A stretch of 64,000 bases of DNA from Doryteuthis pealeii (taxonomy: Eukaryota > Mollusca > Cephalopoda > Myopsida > Loliginidae). This document shows, piece after piece, positions 9,775 through 21,600 of this stretch (positions within the stretch are counted from its first letter, which is position 1; every line of letters starts with the position of its first letter). The translations under genes were made by a program, and so were the position numbers. The stretch covers positions 100,295,359 through 100,359,358 of the forward strand of contig CM042145.1 of assembly GCA_023376005.1 (NCBI GenBank), given 5' to 3'. Below the pieces are notes generated by a model. That model was not told the DNA's origin and did no database searches. It was given only the letters and a program-made list of their open reading frames with translations.

Positions 9775-10204
9775 TATTGGCTGGGGCAGTAGAATACACC
9801 GACTGCACCTCTGCAGAGGGGTAAAATCCCCCCAATGAAGCCACCTGCGGGTGGTGACCCATTATGCTTTAAGACAGAATCCTGGTGGCTGAGCTGTCTG
9901 TGACATGCAACACTCTACTTTGGCCCTTAGAGAGGCCCCCTCCAATCAGATGGCTGATCATGTAAAGCCTTAGCACCTATATGATTGTCCTGACCCTATT
10001 GCCTTTATGGCAGACCTATAGCTTTTAGTAGACATTGGATGAGGATCTTAGTGACCTGGGTATGACGTTAAACTGCATATAGTTGTGAAGTTCCAATTCT
10101 GGAGCACTTGGCAGTAGAGTTCCCCTTCATTGCCATTACTCACTGGTCCACTCTGACCCGGAGTGGTAGTATCTGTTAGGGTCCCATCTATAGGTTAAAT
10201 AGTT
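9775..10204 (-). repeat. Dispersed repeat R, longer copy
   Basis: The minus strand contains the full order of modules: ACCTATAGATGGGACCCT, GGAGTGGTAGTA complement, a GGCAATGAAGGGG-like block, AGACCATCAGCC-like, CTCAGCCACCAGGATTCTG, CCCCTCTGCAGAGGTGCAGT and ATTCTACTGCCCCAGCC. Related long copies are at 56372-56825 and 60020-60640. A transposon is likely but its class is unknown. Confidence 0.65.
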
Positions 10205-10880
10205 GAAGGGTGTCCTGGCGTCACTCAGCAAGACCTTTGTTAGCCGCTCACTGGCTATCTAATTAAAGCTGTACATAGCTATGATGCGGCCACACTTTGA
10301 ATTTGCATCACTAGTCTGGAACCCCAATCTTGCACAGAATATTAACCTAGAAACTGTACAGAGACATGCAACCAAATGAATACCCTCCATCAGGCATCTA
10401 CCATACTCTGAATGTCTTGCTGCCCTGGGAATGGATTCGTTGAAACTTTGGCGTCTGGCAACTGACCTGGTAAATGCTCATAATGTCATTAATCATCTTA
10501 ACAACAGCAACCTTGAGCACCTTTTTGATCTCCATCTTTCTAACACACGTGGGCATGCCTACAAAGTCAGAAAACAACACTGCTCATGTGACTTTCGGAA
10601 ACATTTCTTCACGCTCAGAATTTCGGAGGCATGGAATAAGCTGCCTGCGTTTGTTGTAGGCTGCCGAAACACTGAATCTTTCAAAGCCTCCATGCTTCCT
10701 GTAGTCCACCGACACTATACCTGATGCCCCTCTCCACACATATATGCACACATACATGCATATTACTACTGTAAACTGTTCATGTTCCTGACACTAATAC
10801 ATTATTCTGTGTACTTGACAGGAGACTTTGATGAGTTGTGGTGCACCTGAGCACTGTACACAATAAATTTCATTATTATT
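10205..10880 (+). pseudogene. CR1/L2-like LINE, RT C-terminus and 3' tail
   Basis: One frame from about 10269 reads LYIAMMRPHFEFASLVWNPN, NINLETVQRHATK, a stop (TGA), IPSIRHLPYSECLAALGMDS, LKLWRLATDLVNAHNVINHL, then TRGHAYKVRKQ, FRKHFFTLRISEAWNKLPAF and a stop at 10722-10724. The order RPHxEFAS-VW, ALGMDSL, TRGH and RK-FF-R-W-LP is that of the C-terminus of CR1/L2/Jockey-type RTs. A 3' UTR follows with AATAAA and an ATTATTATTT tail (about 10862-10880). One in-frame stop and the 5' truncation make it a dead-on-arrival copy. Confidence 0.85.
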
Positions 10881-11225
10881 TCAAATTCCCTGCCAACAAT
10901 CTTGTGTTGCACGAGGAGACAACTGTTTTTTATTGTATCCTACTGAACTGGGACACAAAATGTATATATTCATCCTTAATCATCCGTCCGTTGCAACATC
11001 CTATAGTTAAAAATGAGACCGTCCAAGATGAAATGCAAAAACGTAAATACTAATCATCTGGAGTCACTTATCCGCCGAATTCTTATTTATGAATATCATC
11101 ACCTCAGCTAAATAATGGACCATTCTGTTTTTATTAGAAAGAAAGAAAGGACATACTACAAAGAAAAAATATAAGAAAGAGGGTTGGAGAAAAATAGAGA
11201 AAGGGGGAGAGAACGCGAAAACAAT
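10840..11225 (+). repeat. Dispersed repeat T, copy 1
   Basis: The stretch from AAAAATGAGACCGTCC through GATGAAATGCAAAAACGTAA, CACCTCAGCTAAATAATGGA and GAAAGAAAGAAAGGACATAC matches 61375-61600 closely, and its second half matches 37775-37970 (where part is duplicated). The open frames are not conserved between copies, so this is not a gene. Confidence 0.6.
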
Positions 11226-11782
11226 AACGCTAATCTGTTTCAATAATGATGAAAAGAAAAAACAAAAAAGAAAGAGTTAAATCAAGATTATCATACTTTT
11301 TATATATTCAACTATTTTTACAATAGCTCTTGAAAATATCAAATGTAACAATTAAATTATCATACTGTGGTATATCCACAGGTCCTGCTAGTAAGATAGT
11401 GACCTTTTTTATATATATAATATATATATATTTTAAATTAGATATTTGGTTTGGTTAACAAAACTTCAGTAATGTGTTGCAAAAAATAATCCTTTTTAAA
11501 AAGTGTATTATAAATTCAAAAAGTTTATAAATCTCTTATCAGGGTAATTAATACTGTCAAAATACTGTAAATAATATTTTTAAAAGATAGAAGCAACAGC
11601 AGCAGACATAGAAAGAAATAAGTAGAATATGCAAATGTCAGGATTTTATTACTTCTATTGGAACACTATGCAAATAAAAACGGTCCTGCTAGTAAACATT
11701 AATACAATTATCTGTTAGTTGGAGAGAAGCAAACAAAAAACAACAAAACAACCTTCTTAAACATAAAACCTTTCATTTATTT

Positions 11783-11893
11783 TCTATTGCCACCTTGCAC
11801 ACATTGAATGGCCCCGGTATCTTCAACAATATCACATTACAATGATTAACATGGATGAGCAAGCGCTTTGATAAACCACTCTCCCATAAATAT
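11783..11893. repeat. Repeat pair U, copy 1
   Basis: GCCACCTTGCACACATTG, TGGCCCCGGTATC, ACAATATCACATTACAATGA and AACCACTCTCCCATAA recur nearly unchanged at 13141-13250. The minus frames read NHCNVILLKIPGP against NHCNVILLMIPGP. The shared peptide may reflect decayed transposon coding sequence, but I cannot assign a family. Confidence 0.6.
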
Positions 11894-11947
11894 TCATTTT
11901 TAGAGGCTGTGAAAAGATGGAAGATTTGTGAGTTCCAGTCACTACAG

Positions 11948-12229
11948 CAGAGTTTTTCAACCTTTTTCATCTCGCGGCACAGTGAGCTGGGCAATAAATT
12001 GATCGAGGTACACCATCAGTGTATAAACATATAATTATTTAATCATGTAAAAGTAAAAATACCTGTTTCTAAGACAGTGTTGAAAAACTCTGTTCTATGA
12101 GTACAAAAAATATTAAAGTAATAGAATAAAAATATAAGAGGATGATCAACCGTCCTCAACACTCACGGCACACCCATGAAAGCTTCATTGTACACTTGTG
12201 TGCCGCGGCACACCATTTAAAAAGCTCTG
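11948..12229 (+). mobile_element. hAT-like non-autonomous transposon with 8-bp TSD
   Basis: The left end is CAGAGTTTTTCAACCTTTTT and the right end reads inwards as CAGAGCTTTTTAAATGG. The flanks carry an exact 8-bp direct repeat CACTACAG (11940-11947 and 12230-12237), the hallmark of hAT insertion. The two CGCGGCACA / GTGTGCCGCGGCACAC blocks near the ends are a further inverted pair. An internal exact complement of the left TIR, GTTGAAAAACTCTG, lies at 12079-12092. There is no transposase. Confidence 0.88.
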
Positions 12230-12424
12230 CACTACAGCCACTGCTACATTTGAGTTGTAAGTCTCAGTTGAGGCCGATTTTGTTGGGGTGAATTGTTTTA
12301 TCTCATCTTAGGTTCTTTTTTTTCATCTTGTATAGTTCTAATGGACTCTTGATCCCTGGTCCAACCGATTGGTCGCCCCAGGGCTGACTGCTCACCGGGC
12401 CAGATTTTTTGGTAATGTACACCT

Positions 12425-12995
12425 CGCTCGCTCCAAACACATGCACCAGTGTTTGTGCAGGGTGGGGGTATAGGCACCAGACATGTATGCCGAAAAGTGA
12501 TGGTTACCTTAAGGAAAAATTGTTATATAATAAAAAGTACCTAACATAACATTTATTATCTAGATGTAGATATAATAATTTATAATATTATAGATATATA
12601 GATAATAAAATTAAAATATATAATAATGAATCATTTCAATTTTTTTAAAATGCATATCATCATGTCTTTTTTTTCTAGTAAATTTAACTTTTAACTTAAC
12701 TAATCAAGTCATTTTAGAATTTAATAAAGATAGCAGTTCATTCAACTGTGGCTCATGGAAATCTAATAGATTGCTATGGAGTTAAGAATAATCTTATTTT
12801 TTATTGTCTAAAAATGGTTAAATTACAAAAAATACTAATAGTACTGGGTACTAGCTTGGTTACCTCATTTTAGAAATGACCCCCTCTTCCTTAGAGGTAC
12901 TTTTTACAATATCACAATTTTTCCTTAAGGGGACCCTCCTTTTCAGCATATGTGTCTGGTACTTAAACTTTGACCACCTCGCACTGGTTTTTGTG
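12425..12995. mobile_element. Foldback/MITE-like element with about 105-bp imperfect arms
   Basis: Arm 12435-12540 (GCACCAGTGTTTGTGCAGG ... CCTTAAGGAAAAATTGT ... AAAAAGTACCT) and arm 12885-12990 (its reverse complement with about 80 percent identity by eye) enclose an AT-rich spacer. The terminal boundaries and target duplication are not resolved. Confidence 0.6.
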
Positions 12996-13140
12996 TTATG
13001 TTAAGGAATTGTTTTGAAATCCCACAGAATTTAAAGCAAAGCTGACATCAAAATAAAGAAAATTAGCTGGTAATTAACACTGCACCACTTGTGAAACACC
13101 AGACAGATTTGGCAATATTCATAACAAAAAGTGGCCAGTG

Positions 13141-13250
13141 TGCCACCTTGCACACATTGGATGGCCCCGGTATCATCAACAATATCACATTACAATGATT
13201 GACAGAGAATCGATGAGCAAGCGCTTGTTTAAACCACTCTCCCATAACTA
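13141..13250. repeat. Repeat pair U, copy 2
   Basis: Second copy of the 11783-11893 sequence. It stops a few bases before the target duplication of the adjacent 6-bp-TSD transposon (copy B). Confidence 0.6.
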
Positions 13251-13253
13251 TAT

Positions 13254-13511
13254 CAGAGATGCTGACACGTAAAAATCTAAAAGGATGCAGTAAAATCATA
13301 TCCATGCATCCCAGTGTTTTTCTTTCCTCACCATTTCAATCTAACTGTAAATACATTTCAATAGTTTCTTCGAAATGAATTACATAGGATAGGTTACAAG
13401 GTAGGAGTTAGACGGCTTTAGTTGGGACCCATAAATTTTTCTGGGTGACTCATTCAAAGCAAATATGTGGGTCCCAGGACACACTAAATCAAAAAGCTAT
13501 CAGCATCACTG
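13254..13511 (-). mobile_element. Short TIR transposon with 6-bp TSD, copy B
   Basis: Reverse orientation. It starts CAGAGATGCTGACACG and ends AGCATCACTG, with an exact 6-bp direct repeat CTATAT at 13248-13253 and 13512-13517. The body is the same as in copies A, C and D. Confidence 0.9.
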
Positions 13512-13648
13512 CTATATTAATCACCGAAACAATAGTAATAAAAAATCCTTAATGTCAACTGACATAGGCCAGTCTCTCTCTCTCTCTCTCCCATACATAC
13601 AGAGTTGGGTTTAAACTCAAAATAGACTAAAGTGTAAAAAAAATAAAA

Positions 13649-13866
13649 GTTGGCGGAGTGGCTTATTGTCGGTATCAGCTGGACAGTGAGGGAGTCTATT
13701 CCCTTTTCACTAGCAATAATAGACCAGGGAGATTGTTTTTGCATCTGAGGTGGAGTGCCACATCTAACACCAGCTCCCCACTTTACTGTACAGATCCAAG
13801 TTGTACTACACATGCGCTGAACCCAGAACTTTATAGTTTCTAGGTCAATGCTCTACTCACTCAGGG
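13649..13866 (-). mobile_element. tRNA-derived SINE family 1, copy a
   Basis: Minus-strand SINE with a degraded tRNA head. The tail half reads on the plus strand as GGCTTATTGTCGGTATCAGC, CAGTGAGGGAGTCTATTCCC, ACCAGGGAGATTGTTTTTGC and GGAGTGCCACATCTAACACC. It aligns over its full length with the better-preserved copies at 27935-28184 and 60875-61126. Confidence 0.85.
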
Positions 13867-14283
13867 CATGAAAAGTGTTCTATTTGTGACTTTTTCAAAT
13901 ATGGACTATAGAATTTTTTTTTAATGTTTAAAAAGAATTTAAATCCTACAAACTCTGGAAAAGCCTTTTAATTATTCTAATTTTCTGCCTTTTTTTTCAA
14001 ATTCTCTATTTTTTTTATTTCATTAAAATAAACACCAAAATCTCTAATTTATTTAGACTGATCTATACCTATGCCGTAATAAACTTGTAAATAATTCACT
14101 GGTTTTAAAGCCTACAAGGTTATCGTGGCAACTTATGACCCCCTCTCTCTCTTTTTTAAAAAAATTAAATAGGGAAGTGTTGCTGCTCCAGAGTCAAGTA
14201 GCTTTTTGATAATGATGACAGCAAAAAGTTTATATCACAGTTTTCAAATTTTTATTTTTGCATCATTTCAGTCATACTAGACA

Positions 14284-14790
14284 AAACGTAACCTGTTGGG
14301 TCACCCACTGAGCTCTGGGTAGATAATTGGGATTAGGAAAAGTAAGTTTGCAAAGCAAATTAAATTTAAAAAATAAATTAAAATTAAAAAAAAAATCTGA
14401 TCAGAGAATAAAAAAAAACAAAACAAAAAAAACATTAAAATAATTTCGTAAGATTTCTAAGAAAGGGAACATTTGACCTAATTTAAATTAAAATGTACTT
14501 GATTTGGGCTCGCTGCTGTTGAAACTTAATATATAAATAACGAGGAGGTAATCAACATATACGTAGAGAGGGGGAAAGTAACAGGCAGAATGTATAGTAA
14601 GAGATGGGTCAGTTTTTAAATTAATAGTAAATTATGACTAATTAGAACAATTAAAATTGAATTTTTTTCAAACATAATCCTAAAACCAAGGAATATTTTA
14701 GTATGAATTTTGTGTCAAACTAAACAAGAAAAATGCCTTTAGCAAACAATCATTTATTCACTCAGCTTTAGTATAATAATATATATATAT
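14284..14790 (+). repeat. Dispersed repeat S, copy 2
   Basis: Contains GGGTAGATAATTGGGATTAG, AAAAGTAAGTTTGCAAAGCA, AAGATTTCTAAGAAAGGGAA, ATAACGAGGAGGTAATCAA and CAGCTTTAGTATAATAATA, in the same order as at 46465-46860. Confidence 0.65.
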
Positions 14791-16540
14791 GTGTGTGTGC
14801 TAAAAAAATAAAAATTATTTCAGAAGTAGCCAAGTTAAAAAAAAACAAACAAACATTTTTCCTACACTTTGAGAGGGGAGAGAAGTAGTGGGAGAATGTA
14901 ACGGTTATCAATGTGGAAAAACAAATTAGAGAAGGAATTGAGATAAATACAGTGGATGCCACTTAATAGGACTATCGTTTTATAAGGATCAATTTTGTAA
15001 AAACAGATTCAAACGTGGGTAATCATTTCTTTCTTTTTTTTCTTCTTTTTTTTAATTATAAACCAGTTATTATTTGGAACCATCAGCAGTGCTACCAAAG
15101 AAAAAGTATATATATATATATATATATATTTTTTAAAATATAAATAAAAGTCAATAGAATTTGCCATAAAAGTCATAGAATTTACTAAAAATATTTTTAA
15201 TTCTCAAAAAAAAAAAAAAAAAAAAAAAAGACCTATGTTCTGCTTGACTAAGTTACCTCCCTTGCTTGAAAAAGGTTTCCAGGGAAAAAAAACTATTTTG
15301 CTTTTTTGTTTGTTCAATCAGACCAGCGGCTGGATTATTGGGTGAGAAATCGTTAGTCCCAATGCAGTCCTACTAATGAGAATCCACTGTATAATCTTTA
15401 AAACTTGTTTACAAAGTGAAAACATAACAAAGAATGGCAACAGTCTATTTTTCTTTTTAATTATTCCAAAATGGCCTCTGTCCATTGACAGTTCAAAAGC
15501 AACCAACAATGTACATGAATTGCATCAGATTAAACTTATGTGCATGTTACATGCAAATCTTATTTTTCAACAAAAACCTACAAAGGAAGAAAGGTTGATT
15601 TAATCAGTTAGTGTAGTTACATTATATATGTATGCATTTGAGAGTGAAAAGGAGTAATAGGAACCCCCTAGAGAGATGTAGGGAGCTTTTTCTTTCTTTC
15701 TTTATTGAAAAAAAGAAAAAAGCCAGTGGAATGTTCTATCTTTTGGTCTGTTCTGGGAATCCAGAATACCTCCCCAATCATGTATAGAGGAATCCAAGGA
15801 AGATTATTATACAAGGTCAAGTTATTTTTATTTACACATACATATATGAAAGTGGGTTATTATTATTATTATTGGTTATGTTGTAATTTCTTGCAAAATG
15901 AAAGATGTCTTAGTGAACACAGAACTACAACTGCATACTGTTTGAAGTTTAAATATGTTTTAGTGGCATATATTTGAGATTAATATTATTATTATTAATA
16001 TAAGTTAAGGGAGGAATTCTTCTCCCTTAAGTATCACATTTTTTTTTCTTTCAACTGCCAAAAATTATTTAGACAAGCAATTCTAATAATTTTGTCTCTT
16101 CCAACCCAAAGAAATAATTACTGCCAGATCTTTGTATGACTAGACTCTGACAGTGAAGCAAGCCTTAAAAATTAGTGAAGAAAATGCATATGATACACAT
16201 GACAAAATTTGGGGAGAAAGGAAGAAATATTTGAATCAAAACAGAATAAAAAGAAAGGAATAAAAAATGTTTTGAATTTGAAATTTGTTTCTTTTGTAAA
16301 AATGAATGAAAATGTTTTTCAATGTTTTTCTAACATAGAAAAATGTTAAATTTTTTTTCCTGAACCAAGGTAGAAAAAAAATAAAGATAAAAAAAAATAA
16401 TAATAAATAAATAAAATAAACTTCACTATTTTACCACATGGTGCCAACATTTACCGAAAAAGTTTACAGTAGCAGACCATTTCCACAAAAAACCAAGTAA
16501 ACTAAAGTTTTATCTATAAATTTATAAATAAAATTCCAAT

Positions 16541-16572
<32 letters not shown>

Positions 16573-16640
16573 TGTTTTTTGTTAAATAATTCCAAGTAAG
16601 AAGTTTAATTCTTAAAATTTTTTGTAGCACTCTACCTCTG
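14791..16640. other. Intergenic stretch, nothing recognised
   Basis: AT-rich, with (AT)n at 15108-15130, A-runs at 15207-15229 and 16546-16571, and short ATT repeats near 15860 and 15980. The open frames are short, unrelated to known proteins and full of low-complexity residues. Confidence 0.45.
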
Positions 16641-16649
16641 AAATTTATA

Positions 16650-16790
16650 GGGGTGCCTCAAGTGATATAATGGTTAACAAGCAAGGTTAGCAGACCATTG
16701 GGAGTTCCAATTTCTCACTGGCTGCTGCCTCATATTTTTGGCCTTGTGCCAAACTAAGCTGGGCTTAGTAAATGACGACCTCCAAAATTT
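16650..16790 (+). repeat. tRNA-related SINE family 3 copy
   Basis: A-box-like TGATATAATGGTTAACAAG and B-box-like GGGAGTTCCAATTTC are followed by GGCCTTGTGCCAAACTAAGC. Related copies occur at 54553-54682 (-) and 61640-61955. Confidence 0.5.
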
Positions 16791-16942
16791 ATCGGATTTT
16801 GTTGTTTTCTTTTTTGTTTAAAAAAAAAAAAAAAAAAAAAAAAATTAAGGACCCTTTCTTAATCAATAACAAAAAAGAATTATGTAGAATTGATGTAGAC
16901 AGTAATTAGCAAGATAGGGTCTATGAAAATCCAACAAAATCA

Positions 16943-17090
16943 AACGAATATAAAAGGAAAGGTGAATAATCAACACAGACAATTGATTCAATTAATATTT
17001 TGTCTTTATTTGTTCAAAGACGTCTTCAGAATGAAGATTAATTTAACTAATTGTCTTTGTTGGTTATTCACCTTTCCTTTTATATTTGTT
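16943..17090. repeat. Inverted repeat with 54-bp arms (Penelope-terminus style)
   Basis: Arms 16943-16996 and 17037-17090 (ATATAAAAGGAAAGGTGAAT and its complement) match with about five differences. They enclose CAAAGACGTCTTCAGAATG, which resembles the GCCTGAAGAAG motif of the other foldbacks at 23145-23300 and 47282-47365. Confidence 0.8.
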
Positions 17091-17099
17091 ATATATCAC

Positions 17100-18090
17100 T
17101 TAAAAAAACTGATATTTTTGGACAGACTTAAAAAAACAAAAAACAAACAAAAGTCACTAAAAGCCTTAAAAATAAAGAAAAAGAATCTCTTTATAATAAA
17201 AATGTAGAAATATCAGTTTACAACAGTAGATTCTCTGTCATAGAAAGTTCTTTGCATATTATACCAGGTCTTGTAGACAAACAATTTCTTCTTTTTTTTT
17301 TTGTGACCTGATTTATACTGTGCTGTTATTTTTCAATACACTGAACTGTTGAGTTTGTCACTAATTCTCAATACTGATTTATTAGTCACAATGTTAATGT
17401 TATTAATATTATTATTATTATTGTCAATGGCCGACTTGTGGCACATTAATAAATCAGTAATACTGACGAGTGTCATCCTTGTAGTAATCTTGCACTATCT
17501 CATTAGATATAGTGAATACACTAGTCATCAACAACCTGTAGTTTTTACCTTTGTAAGTAATTTTGGGGGACATTTTTTAATATCCCTTGAAAAAAAAAAA
17601 AAAAGTAGTTATGTTATAGAAAAAGTTTGTAAAGATTTATATCCAAAATATAAAGTAAGATATTTATTTTTTTAAATTTTTAAAATTGTAATTGTCAGCT
17701 GTAATGAGCCTGTAAAAGTTTGACAGAGAACATGGGTTGTTTTTTTGTTTTGTTTTATATTTTTCAATTTTTTTTTCAATTTTTTTTTTTTATAACCAAA
17801 TTTAACAAACGCAATATTAGCAGCGTCTGAATCCGAGGCCTCCACGGATTGGCCGGATAGTATTAAATAACACAACACTTGTAAGTAAATAAAAATTTTC
17901 TTTCAAAAGGAGTCGCTGGCCCTTTGTCACTTGCTGTCCTTAATTTTTTTTTTATCTTAAAATTTTAGTGGCAGATGGTTGAAAGAGAAAAAAAAGTATT
18001 TAAAATAAAAATCAAGAGAAATATTTACTTTGATAATTTAATGTTTTAAATGTAACAACAACCATGACCAAAATGCCAACATTGCCTTTG
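17100..18090. other. Intergenic stretch, nothing recognised
   Basis: AT-rich DNA with T-runs and short ATT repeats. No exon-like segment is supported. Confidence 0.4.
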
Positions 18091-18360
18091 AAAAAAAAAA
18101 AAAAATTAAAGAAAAAAAATTTAAAAAAAAACAAAAATTAAAAACAAAAATTTAAAAAAGAAAATTTTTTAAAAATTAGAAAAAAAAATAAAAAAAAGAA
18201 ATCTAAAAAAAAAAAAAAAAAAGAAATTGAAAACAAAAATTTAAAAAAGAAAAGAAATTTTAAAAAATTAGAAAAAAAAAAAAGGGAAATTTAAAAAAAA
18301 AAGTAAAAAATATGAAATCTAAAAAAAAAAAAAAAAGAAAAAAAAAAAAAAATTTTAAAA
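18091..18360. repeat. A-rich degenerate minisatellite
   Basis: About 270 bp consisting almost only of A, with repeating AAATTTAAAAAAG / AAACAAAAATT motifs. It lies just beyond the predicted SEC63 polyadenylation signal, where it would be transcribed as a U-rich tract. Confidence 0.9.
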
Positions 18361-18414
18361 TTTTAATTTTTGTTATAACAAGTAGATGTTTTCTTCTGCT
18401 ATTTTATACTTTAG

Positions 18415-18420
18415 TTTATT
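18415..18420 (-). promoter_or_regulatory. SEC63 polyadenylation signal (AATAAA)
   Basis: AATAAA on the minus strand, about 122 nt after the SEC63 stop codon. It is the first canonical signal downstream and implies a short 3' UTR. Confidence 0.65.
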
Positions 18421-18541
18421 TTACCACCTTGGTTGGGTTAATGTAAAATAAATGTTGTGTAAAACACAGCGCAAATAATATAATTTCACACAATAGTGCA
18501 AAGAATTACAATCAATGACAATTTTACAGAAGGAATTCTTC

Positions 18542-18685
18542 TTAGTCAGACTCTGATTCTTCATTATCTGTAGGATAGTCGGAATCACCACTGGCCTCTT
18601 CTTCCTTCTTGTCATCATCATCATCATCATCAGAAATCTCCCATTGTGGATGGTCCTCAATGATTTTGGCTTGCTTCACATCAAG
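18542..18685 (-). CDS. SEC63: SEC63 exon 18 (last coding exon)
   Basis: Starts after ATTTCAG and encodes [20 protein letters not shown], then an Asp run, then EESESD and TAA. EDHPQWE corresponds to the ENHPQWD of vertebrate SEC63. The acidic tail with Ser/Asp sites is the part that in other species binds Sec62 after CK2 phosphorylation. Confidence 0.96.
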   Translation of the reverse strand, partial: LDVKQAKIIEDHPQWEISDDDDDDDKKEEEASGDSDYPTDNEESESD

Positions 18686-21600
18686 CTGAAATAAAAAGAA
18701 AAATTGAAAAATATTTCTTTTCAGGTGGCGGCAGGGCAGTTTGAAATTTGAAAACATTCTTATATATATATAAAAAAAAAAGCCTATCATCCTAAAATAT
18801 TTTCAAATAATATACAATACCTCCCTCCCCGGTCTTAGATATGAAACAGAGGTGGTTGTTTGGTTGATTGTTTTATTTCACAGCATATCAACCCTTTTCG
18901 AGTTATTTAATGCTGAATCAAGCCAATTTGAAATCAGGTTGCTTACAGTACCTACTGTTTCTTAAATGGTCACCCATCTAAGTATTGAACAGGCTCATTG
19001 CTGCTTAAGTTCAGTGATCTAGTGGGAACTGGTGGTTTCTATGGAGGTAATTAGTAGGTTAATTGATTGATTTTAATGGCATGTCAACCCGTCTGGGGTT
19101 ATTATACAAAAATAACCATTACACCACAAATGTCTCCAACCTGATACAAAAAGCTGGAGTCCATATTGATGGAGGGAAATGACATTACCAATAAATCGAC
19201 AACCATACAGTAACTTATTCTTGGTAAGTACCACAATTTCATGACAGATCAAAATTATATATTCTGCTTGTTTTATGTTTAATGATCTATTTTTAATAAA
19301 AATAGGTCCTGGTTGGTTGATTGGATTTTATGTTGGGCTATTTTATGCAGAAAACATTTTGTTTGATTCATTCTTGATGGGTATTCAAATTTTTCTTCTT
19401 CTAAACTCAATTTTTTTAAACACATTTTTTACACTCTTTTTCTATTTAACCCATAGATGGGACCCTAACAGGTACTACCAGCCTGAAAAGGTACTGGTTA
19501 TCTACACTGAAAATGTGAGGATTATACCGCCTGTTCTTTCATATGACAACAGTTATCAGAGATAAAAATGGAAAATTTAATAGGTTATTACAATAACTAA
19601 AATTCTAAATCAATAACTGAAGAGTGAACTGGTGTTATAAAGGAAAGTTTCCAAAGTGTGTGGTACCACCCCCTTGATAAAAAGCAAAAAAGGAGTGGTG
19701 GGAGCGGTGAAGCAAAATGGTGAGGGCAACAGGGTGGCATTAAGAGCAGTTACTTATTTTTTACAAAATCTAAATGACAAAATATGTCATAAATACTAAG
19801 GTGACACGAATGCAGAGAATTTTGTTATGTAGTCTGAAACCAGAGTCAAAAGTTTGAAAGTTCCAGCTTGATGTTGATAAGCTGATATCCTTGCACCAAA
19901 GCCCATCCATCCCATTAACAATAACTAAAGACAATGAACTATGTTACTATGGTTACTAGTGGGATGTTGATTTGCCATTCCATATTGCTGACACAGCTAA
20001 AACTGCTAAATAAATTGGTTTAATAAATTAGGTTTTATTTGTGAAATACATTTTTATGTTTAATCTTATTGTCTTCAATTTGAAGCATGCAAAAAAAAAG
20101 AAGTGAGTGTGTATGAGTGGGGTGCTAGGAATCCACTTGGAAGCCAAAGGGGTGCTTGCCTAAACATTTGTTTAAACATTTGACAGTTGATACAAAAAAC
20201 AATAGAAAGTATTAAGCATAGATATATATCAATAGGCCGGGCTAAGATGCAAGATCTAAAAATAGTAAAAATGGATATATTTAGAAGAAAGAAAATGGAT
20301 ATATTTAGAAGAAAGAAAATGTAATATTTATATACATACAAAAGATTTTATTTTTTTTTTATTTTTGAGAATAAAATAAATCCAACTGACCTTTAAAGCA
20401 TGAACTTGGTCAGAGTCAAGATATGAATCTGATCGAAGGTAAACTGAATAGTGATAAATGCCGGGTTTTCTGGGAGCAGAGAATTTTAATTCAACCTGGA
20501 AAGAAAGAAAAAAAAAAAAAAAGATTAAAAAATTACTGACCATTACAATTAAAGAAATAAGTAAAGTATAAGTATATCTTTGTGCATATATTTTTTCTTT
20601 CTGGGTGCAGAGAATTTTAATTCAACCTGGACTGGAGAGAGGGGGAAAGAAAAAAAAAAAAAAGTAAAAAAAAGAAAATGATAAAAAAATGACTGGCCAT
20701 TTAAAACTAAAGAGATATGTAAACTATAAGTATATCTTATAAGTATAAGTCCTTTGGTGTGTGTGGGGGGGGGGTGTTACATAATTCGTGGGTAGCCTAT
20801 GAATTATGTCTGTAAGTGTAGTTAGATTTTGAATTAAAATTTGTTGAAATTCAAAATCGGAGGGGGTTATATTATTGATAGGTAATGACTTTTAGTTGAC
20901 CCCCAGGCTTCTGCCAATGGGAGTGTGAGAGTGGAAGTTAAGTTTAGTTAGTTTGATTTTGGCTGTTAGTAGAAAGGAGCAGATGTGTGGGTCCTTTGCT
21001 CCTAAGATGCCAACTTCTCACTGCATGGTTGAAAATCCTTTTGGGCTTTGGAGTTTTTAATAAAGAATAAAGAAAAACAATAAAGTCTTTCTTAATCATT
21101 ACAACCAAGAAATAAGCACAGACACTCAGCCCAGCAGAAGGAAGAATGCCCAGAAGAAGATGGGCGCCGCTGAAGCAGAACAAGTAAGAATCCATCTTCT
21201 CTCTCCCCATTATATACCAGAGTCAAACGAGTATATAACAGGAGCTGGCCAAGCAATGATGCCCATGCAAAGCAGAAGTGTGTGGGTGGGTGGGGGGGGT
21301 CATGTGAAATCCAATAAAAAAAAAACTGGATTTTTCAATTATCTTTTTTTTGGTGTCTGACAAGCGTGGACCAAGAGTGGCTGAACCACTCATAGATAGA
21401 AGAGCTGGTTCTGACTGGAACAAAGAATCTACCCTGCACATATCTGTTTCCACATATTTCCATAGCCTGAGAAACTGAACAGAGAATACAACAATAGGTG
21501 GTCCTACATTTGAGGCGAGTTAAGTTTTTGTGAAACCCACCCATCAGAGGACAAGGCGACTATGTTACAATTGTCTTGATCATTAATCAAAAGAAGGCAA

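Noticed and set aside
10838..11053. 71-codon frame MVHLSTVHNKF...
   Set aside because: Lies in repeat T. The second copy at 61370-61600 does not keep the frame.
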